Positions 57,801 through 64,000 of a DNA stretch of 64,000 nucleotides are shown one piece after another. The notes below the pieces were generated by a model. That model saw only the letters and a program-made list of their open reading frames with translations, did no database searches and was not told the origin of the DNA. Every line of letters starts with the position of its first letter. Position 1 is the first letter of the stretch. Both the position numbers and the translations under genes were made by a program. The stretch is from Eublepharis macularius (taxonomy: Eukaryota; Chordata; Lepidosauria; Squamata; Eublepharidae), in contig NC_072791.1 in assembly GCF_028583425.1 (NCBI RefSeq), positions 40,431,368-40,495,367 on the forward strand. The letters are read 5' to 3'.

Positions 57801-58740
57801 GTTTGTGTAATGTATTTTTTTTTTTTTGCAGTGAACCCTGGGCATAACAATTTCTACAAATATTGAAGCATAGCCAGTATAAAAACAATTATTTGTCTTC
57901 ATAAAACCCAGCCAGACATGCATCCCATGGTAACTTATCTGTTCCCCAACCTCCCTCATAGTGTTATTGCATTTTGAGAAACTGATGACCTATATAACTT
58001 TAAGGCATTGAAATTTTTGTTTGCTTGGTTTTTTTTTTATCTTTCTGTTGAAGCTCAAAGAAGCAGTACTGAAACTAGCCACACAGAATTTGTTTTATCC
58101 TCTGCATGCATCTCTGCATACAGTTACTACTAGGTCCAGCGCATACATTTGTGCTCCAAAACTGTCATTCTTAAGAAACAACATTTTCCTGTGCTTCTAG
58201 GCTGGTCATTAACAGAGCATTACTATGCTGATCCATGTTTCTATAACCTTCTGGCCTGACTACTGTAAAGGGGGAAAATCCTTGAAGGCAACCCAGAAGA
58301 TTCAACTGGTGTAGAATGTAGTGGCTGCTTTATATCCGGGGCTAACACACACACACATGACCTCATTTTGTGCCAGTTACACATGTTGCTACCTATGTGA
58401 AAAGCAATAAGAAGTTTTGAAATTGTCTTACTGAATTTATGCCTTTTTGAATTATCCATGCTTAAACGTATTCTTTTGAAATAAAACAAGCAATGCTAGC
58501 TTGCACCCAGTGCAACTGACCTTTGTTTTATGGAATGCTACACTGAAAGCATAAATGTGTGGATGTGTGTGTTTGTGTCCACTTGAAGGCTGTGCAAAGA
58601 CAAGCTACAAGTATGCAGTGAACAGAGGCTACAAAAGCAGAAGAAATGTTTCCAGTTTGCAGAGAACTCAAAAGGTCACTGTGCACGACAGCCTCCTTCA
58701 CCTCAGCCCCTCCATGTGGTATCTTAGCTATTGTGCTAGG
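54880..58740. other. TSHR: TSHR intron, unassigned
   Basis: AT-rich with homopolymer A and T runs (56407, 56920, 57815). A fragment near 56810-56870 ('gatctgggtccaatagcatc atagagac') resembles another dispersed squamate repeat. No exon seen. Confidence 0.5.
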
Positions 58741-58743
58741 TAA

Positions 58744-59270
58744 CCTCTGGCCAAGATTCTGAAGATGCCCACAGATCAGGCCCCACCAAGTATCCAGAAT
58801 AAGCCCAAGGAAACCTTCTGATAGGAGAGAGAGAAGATTTCACCAGGCTGTCCCAAACAGAAGATCATTCCCCCAAGAAAGCAGTGGCACCACCCACCTA
58901 GATTTGGCTGATTCCCACCCTGTTCCTAGGAAGCAGGAGGGTGTAAACCACGAGGGGGGCTGAGGCAGAAAGGAGCATAAAAGGGCAAGGGAGGGGCAGA
59001 ATCTCCTTTACCACCTGATGAGATTCTCCCATTTCAACTGTATCAGCAGTATCTAAAGCCAACCTAGATATGTAGGGAGGTGAGTCTATGTATGAATACA
59101 GTGAGGTACTTTTGGATTTCCTGGGTGTGAGCTTAATAAATATGACTTCTCAATTCAAGAACGTCCTCTTTGTCTCTTTCCCTCCCCTCTGGGATCAAAG
59201 TCCTGCTGGATCAAGGTGGACTTGGGCAGAGCCCTGATCACTCTGTTTACTTATTTGCAATCATCCTCAT
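58744..59270 (+). repeat. Possible solo LTR
   Basis: Has the architecture of a retroviral-type LTR: TATA-like GCATAAAAGGGC at about 58977, poly(A) signal AATAAA near 59136-59141, then a T/C-rich end. Neither TG...CA limits nor a target duplication could be fixed, so this is a weak call. Confidence 0.3.
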
Positions 59271-59769
59271 CCTGCGATCTTTTTGCCCCCTGACATCTGT
59301 TTACTTTGAAGTTCTGATCACAGGTGCTGTTTTTAGTCTGTATATCTAAGAAGAGGTGGCATATATACACTTCCAAAATCAAATCAATAAATAAAGCACA
59401 CATTTAAATGCTTGTGCTTTTCATAGTGTATCTGGTCATGCAGGAACTTAATAAGACAAAGGAGAAACCACCCCGGGTCTGAATTTCATTCACAGCTGTG
59501 TATCTAGGATCAGAATGTTTTTTGATGCTAATAGTGAGTTGTTTGCAGATGCCCTGGTGAAATTAACAGCAACAGGTATCAGTTGCTTGGTTTTGTTGTG
59601 GTTGGTTGAATTTAACTAGAGATGTGGCATCTTGATGAGCATAGCATGGTTATGCTATGCTGGTGTGGTGTAGTGTTGGACTAGGACTGGCAACCTTTTT
59701 TTTTTGCTGGCAGATACATTTGGAATTCTGACACAAAGTGGTGAGCGCAGCCACAAAATGGCTGTTTTT

Positions 59770-60007
59770 GGTGTAGTGGTTAAGAGCGCAGGACTCTAAT
59801 CTGGAGAACCGGGTTTGATTCCCCACTCCTCCACTTGAAGTCAGCTTGGTGACCTTGGGTCAGTCACAGCTTCTAGGAGCTCTCTCAGCCTCACCCACCT
59901 CACAGGGTATTTTGTAGTGGAGATAATAACATACTTTGTAAACCACTCTGAGTGGGCATTAAGTTGTCCTGAAGGGCGGTATATAAATCAAATGTTGTTG
60001 TTGTTAC
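59770..60007 (+). repeat. tRNA-headed SINE, well preserved
   Basis: GGTGTAGTGGTTAAGAGCGC (A-box like), GGGTTTGATTCCCC (B-box like), 'gtgaccttgggtcagtcaca', 'acctcacagggtattttgta' and the tail 'gggcggtatataaatcaaat' followed by (GTT)n. The least worn SINE in the window. Confidence 0.8.
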
Positions 60008-60156
60008 TGTTGCAGGAAGCAGAGCCAGTGACAAAATGGCTGCTCAGCTTACCTTCAGTCACACAGTGAAGATCCTTGGGCTGTGGAAACAGCTTCTACC
60101 TAAGCAATGTTTTAAAATATGCACAGCTAATCAAATCTCCAATAGCTAATCAGAAG

Positions 60157-60683
60157 TCAGGGTGCCAGACCCCTGGTGGGGGTGGGGGATCCCCCGCCCT
60201 TGCCCCCCATTCCCCACCCCCACTTATCTGGCTAGGGGGGCGCGCACCCTCCGTACACGCTCCCCTGCGGAGCTGCGTGCTCCCGCGGATCGGGCCCATT
60301 TTGGGACGCTGCAGCACACAGGAGAACTCCCGCACTCTGCAGCGGTTCAAAATGGGCCCAATCCGGGCCAAAACAGGCCCGTTTTGAGGCGCTGTGGAGC
60401 GCAAGAGCGCTCCTGCGCTCCATAGCGCCTCAAAATGGGCCCAATCCATGGGCGCATTTTGGGCTGTTGTGGAGTGCAGGAGCATTTCTGTGCTCCACAG
60501 CAGCCCTCAACGCGAACCCCTGTGGAGCATGGGCAACTGGGGGGGGGGCGTGTGCAGCGTGATGACGTCACATCCCGGAAGTGACGTCATCGTGCTTTGT
60601 GGGAGCACTTCCCCCCCTCAGAGCAGAGGTAAGAGCCAGGCCCCGATCCCCCGCTGGGAGCTTGAGGGGGCCTGGCAACCCTA
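60157..60683. mobile_element. Non-autonomous hAT element, GC-rich
   Basis: Exact 8-bp duplication ATCAGAAG (60149-60156 and 60684-60691). Ends TCAGGGTGCCAGACCCC and (complement) TAGGGTTGCCAGGCCCC. Interior repeats of 'ttttgggacgctgcag' and 'ttttgaggcgctgtgg' type in both orientations, and two TGACGTCA octamers (60563-60570, 60582-60589). Confidence 0.88.
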
Positions 60684-60899
60684 ATCAGAAGCCATGCTTG
60701 GCAAAAACCTTACCTGGACCCATCCACTTTCTAAAAACACTTGGTGGGTACCAGGAGAGGTGTCAGTGGGTGCAATGGTGCCTATGGGCACCATGTTAGG
60801 AATCCCTGGACTAGGATTTGGGAGAGCCAGGTTCAAATTTCTACTCAGCCATAAAAGCTCACTAGGTGACCTTGGGCCTGGTGCTCTTGCTCAATTGAG

Positions 60900-61388
60900 A
60901 GCATGTGACCCCAATGTTAAAGCAATTACACTGGCTACCAATTAAAGGTGTTGTTTTTGGTTTTTATAGCCATTCATGACTTGGGACCAGGATATCTGAA
61001 GAACCGTCTTCTCCTATATGTTCCTGCCTGAGAACTAAGATCACAGGAAGAGGCCTTCATGACTCTCCTATCAGCTAAATAAGCTCATCTGGTGGGTGCA
61101 TGTGAGAGGGCCTTTTTGGTGGTGATCTCACAATTATGGAACAGTATCCCCAGAGGGTGCAGCACCTGACTTCCTCACCACTGATTTGCAGGAGGCAGCC
61201 GAAGACATTTTTATTTAGGACTGCTTTCAATTAAGTTTGTTTTTATGTTTGTTGGTAGACCTAAACTATGTTTTTATACATTGTTTTATTCATTTTATGA
61301 TTATTGTTATTTTATTTAAGCTGCCTTGAGTTCCTGCAAGGAAGAAAGGTGGCTGATAAAGGTTTTAAATAAACACATAAATAAAAGC
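60900..61388 (+). repeat. LINE 3' end (CR1/L2-like)
   Basis: 'acttgggaccaggatatctg', 'gaaccgtcttctcctatatg', 'gagagggcctttttggtggt' and the tail 'gctgccttgagttcctgcaa' with an A-rich terminus (ataaacacataaataaaag) are standard reptile LINE 3' phrases. No RT codons are left. Confidence 0.65.
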
Positions 61389-62084
61389 TATCCTACTTCA
61401 CCAGGATAAAGCGGAAGAGGGGGAAACAGCGGTGTTAGCTTCTTTGGGTCCTCGCTGGGGAGAAAAGAGGCTATAAATTTTATTAAAAATAATAATTAAT
61501 AGTAAGAGGCCTAGCATTTTCAAAGCACTTATTTTTTAAAAACTCCCTTTACCAATGGACAAAAATATCTCCCTGGTGCCAAAGAGTTAACCTCTCTGCT
61601 GAATCTGGAACATCTGCTTTAAAAAAAGGTGATCAAATCATGAGTCTCATTCTGTTTTTTCCCAGCTTCCAGAACTTGGGCTCTTTTGTTTGGAATTTGG
61701 GCAGCTGTGCTGCTGGCTGACCCCCTAGTTGGTAAATTATGCCTATTGGGTCTCTGAATCCTTGCCAAGACCTCATTATGTAAAAGGACCACAAGTGTGT
61801 AAACATCAAAGGGAATTGTTGGTTTTGCTTCTCTACTGCACTTGTTGCCTCTGTTTGAGGGTGAAGCACAGTTACAAAAGAAGCAAAAAGTGACTGACAG
61901 CATTTGCTTTGCTCATGAAAGGTGGTGGGGAGGGTTGGTGAGCCTGCCTTTAGTACATGTGTCTTTTGCAATTAGTATTTCTGATATGACCCTCAGCTAA
62001 CTTTATTTTTGCCTTTGTCTGGGGAAATGGTGGTTTCACATCTTCTGTAACAACACTGCAAACATACCGAAGTGCACTGTCTCA

Positions 62085-62702
62085 AGGGCTGCCTGGTACT
62101 CTAAAGAAAGCAGGCTTCTTCAGTCCTATTTTTCAACAGTGGAACTAGCTGCCTAGGGATGTGGTGGGTTCCTCTGCATTAACAGTCTTCAAGGAGCAAC
62201 TGGGTGAATACTTATCAGGGATGCTTTAGGCTGTTCCTGCATAGAGATGGGCACGAACCGGGAAAAAAATGAACCGTGCAGTTCGTGGTTCATCACATTT
62301 CACCAACCACAAACTTTCACGAACCTGCCCTGGTTCACGAATAGGTTTGTTTGGGTTCGTGAAAATGAGACTTCCGGGCCAGCAAATCACCACTTCTGGG
62401 CCAGCAGAAAGCCACTTCCGGGTCAGCAGAAGGTCTGCAGGATGTCCATCCCTTGTTGCCTAGGAAACTGATTGATTGGCGCCAGGCTGTCTGCAGTGAT
62501 GAACCAAAAAACAAACCAAACAAAACCAGCCTAAAGTTCGTGGTGGTTCATCAGAAATGGGCTCTGACAAACCGCTGGTTCATGAACCACAAACCGGCCT
62601 GGTTCGTGCTGAATTTTGGTTCATGCCCATCTCTATTCCTGCATTGGGTAGGGGGTTGGACTAGATGGTCTGTAGGACCCTTTCCAATGATATGATTCTA
62701 TC
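62085..62702 (+). repeat. CR1 LINE 3' end interrupted by a hAT element
   Basis: 'tttcaacagtggaactagct gcctagggatgtggtgggtt' leads to 'ggttggactagatggtctgt aggaccctttccaatgatat gattctat', the classic CR1 3' terminus with its short ATGATTCTAT repeat end. Removing 62242-62635 and one copy of TTCCTGCA restores a continuous CR1 phrase. Confidence 0.85.
62242..62635. mobile_element. Non-autonomous hAT MITE
   Basis: Ends TAGAGATGGGCACGAACC and (complement) TAGAGATGGGCATGAACC differ at one base. Exact 8-bp duplication TTCCTGCA (62234-62241 and 62636-62643). Inside, GGTTCGTG/CACGAACC and GGTTCATG/CATGAACC words recur in both orientations, so the RNA could fold on itself. Confidence 0.92.
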
Positions 62703-64000
62703 TCTAGTGCAACTCAACAGTAGCACTGTCTGAAGGGTCTATATAAGGAAAGGGGGGCATCGGCCTGAAAGACCTGACACATGATTCAGTGGACCAGAAC
62801 TAGCCAGGATTCTGCCTTACAAGTTCAATAATGGATGATGAAGGCAATACATAACATGATTATTATTACATCCTCTGCAAATCATTTATTTAAATTTTAA
62901 TTACAATAATTGCCATTTAGGAGAATGACATCATTACATATGATGGAATCGTTTCTTTTTCTCAAATTCACAAACAGGGCAGACAGTCCTGCTGTGTTCT
63001 CAAGGGATGTTTCATATCAGGTTAAATTTTAGGCATGTGCAAAATCAAAATTTGTGAAATGCCAAGGAGACATGGTAAGTAGTCATCAGTTACCTAAATG
63101 TAACATGTTCTTCACCGTTTTCTTGGCTGCACATCTGAAGAAGTGAGCTCTGATTCATAAAATCTCATGCTGAGCTTAATGTTTGTCTTTCAGGTACCAC
63201 TGGACTTCTGTTTTATTTTGCACAAGCTACACCTGACACTCAGCTGGGGTCATGAAATTTATGTTATTACACCCAGCAATATTCACCATGGACTATAATG
63301 TGTGCATATGCTGAGTATTTGTGCACAACAACTTTAAGGGCTCTTTCTTGGCATCTATTAGCCAATTAAGAGATCATTTTTCAGTAACATGCATGGGGAC
63401 TTTAATTACTGTGCTGGTACCTTTTACCCCTGTGGGTGACCTTTTCTCTAACCATAATAACAATGTGGCTAACACTCCTACTCGATCTGCACTTAGAGAG
63501 AGAAAAAGCTTATAATAGGAAAACTGGACTACAGAGGGTGGCTCACATATGTATTCCTTCTCCACAGAGATAATCTTTGTGTAAGAAAAAGGGCTCATGG
63601 TTATACGAAGTAACTCTCTGAATGGTGTATGCCTCGAGTCTTCTAAATAAGTTTAACGATGGCAAAAAAGACACTGCTGTGCTTTTCATACATGCTGATG
63701 TTCGAGTATCCTATCTGACTGTTAATCATGGATGACAATGGTTCTCTTTCTCCATTTAATTTCTGGAGTAGGTTAGGCACACAGAGAGAGCAACAGGCCC
63801 AAGACTACCTAGTGAGGTTCATGACAGAGTGGGGAATTCCAGTCTCTCCAGTCCTAGTTCACCATTGTAGCTACTGCACCACATTGGATCCTTCACAGTT
63901 TATTCTTTTGTGGGTACAATGTTATGTGAAAAGTCACCATTATTTGGAAGTTTTACTTTAACAACTACACTGCAGCCTCCAAATATCAAATATTTCTTGA
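62703..64000 (-). other. TSHR: TSHR intron, right end of window
   Basis: AT-rich. Holds a worn copy of the 4276-type repeat at about 63125-63215; otherwise nothing recognised and no TSHR exon. Confidence 0.5.
63125..63215 (+). repeat. Worn copy of the 4276-type (Penelope-like) repeat
   Basis: CACATCTGAAGAAGTGAGCTC, then ATAAAATCTCATGCTGAGC and 'ctttcaggtaccactggact tctgttttattttgcac'. The CTGAAGA box and the stem II arm are kept but the GAAA box has become TAAAA, so this core is dead. Confidence 0.6.

Larger units (their letters stand above)
59686..60807. mobile_element. hAT-like element carrying two younger insertions
   Basis: Exact 8-bp duplication GGACTAGG (59678-59685 and 60808-60815). 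Ends ACTGGCAACCTTTTTT and (complement) AGGGATTCCTAACATGG, worn hAT-type ends. Contains a SINE (59770-60007) and another hAT (60157-60683). Remaining sequence is shared with 50535-50790. Confidence 0.72.
59660..60900 (+). repeat. tRNA-headed SINE split by nested insertions
   Basis: The head 'ggtgtggtgtagtgttggac tagg' (to 59685) continues after the insertions at 60808 with GGACTAGGATTTGGGAGAGC, CAGGTTCAAATTTCTACTC and CTAGGTGACCTTGGGCC. Reading across the gap restores the same SINE order as at 5545-5740. Confidence 0.7.

Noticed and set aside
57750..57959. Short minus-strand frame as an earlier TSHR exon
   Set aside because: No leucine-rich-repeat pattern and no flanking splice sites of matching phase.

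Overview
This is a vertebrate nuclear DNA window, most likely from a squamate reptile (lizard or gecko; inferred). It holds the 3' parts of two convergent protein genes. GTF2A1, the TFIIA alpha/beta precursor, is on the + strand: seven exons between 497 and 16587 plus a long 3' UTR to about 20.9 kb. TSHR, the thyrotropin receptor, is on the - strand: its last two exons lie at 48868-49056 and 46904-48326, and the remaining exons are beyond the right edge. The same TSHR/GTF2A1 tail-to-tail neighbourhood is known in mammals. Introns have GT/AG borders, the exon phases join correctly, and the joined GTF2A1 exons give 330 codons ending at the expected C-terminus.

The rest is intron and intergenic DNA packed with mobile elements of nearly every eukaryotic class. 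They include a decayed Ty3/gypsy remnant (about 2.6-4.9 kb), an almost complete DIRS-type tyrosine-recombinase retrotransposon with inverted termini and an internal complementary region (23.4-28.4 kb, - strand), and a Ty1/copia element with both LTRs (40.7-46.4 kb, + strand) that ends just past the predicted TSHR poly(A) signal. Penelope-type terminal-repeat fragments carry hammerhead-ribozyme-like cores (4.3, 53.3 and, decayed, 63.1 kb). There are also CR1/L2-like LINE 3' ends, tRNA-, MIR-like and 5S-rRNA-derived SINEs, and at least eight non-autonomous hAT elements recognised from terminal inverted repeats and 8-bp target duplications.

Layout: 1-20.9 kb GTF2A1 with repeats in its introns; 20.9-46.5 kb intergenic (fold-back element, DIRS, SINEs, LINE tails, two GC-rich hAT elements, copia with a hAT inside it); 46.5-49.1 kb TSHR 3' end; 49.1-64 kb TSHR intron with Penelope, LINE, hAT and SINE copies, including a stack of nested insertions at 59.7-60.8 kb.

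No RNA gene, CRISPR array, operon or prokaryotic feature was seen. The most notable signals are the two unrelated-looking repeat families that share a hammerhead-like core, the DIRS internal complementary region, the copia element in an amniote-type genome, and paired CRE-like octamers shared by several hAT families. All calls come from reading the sequence; no database search was run.
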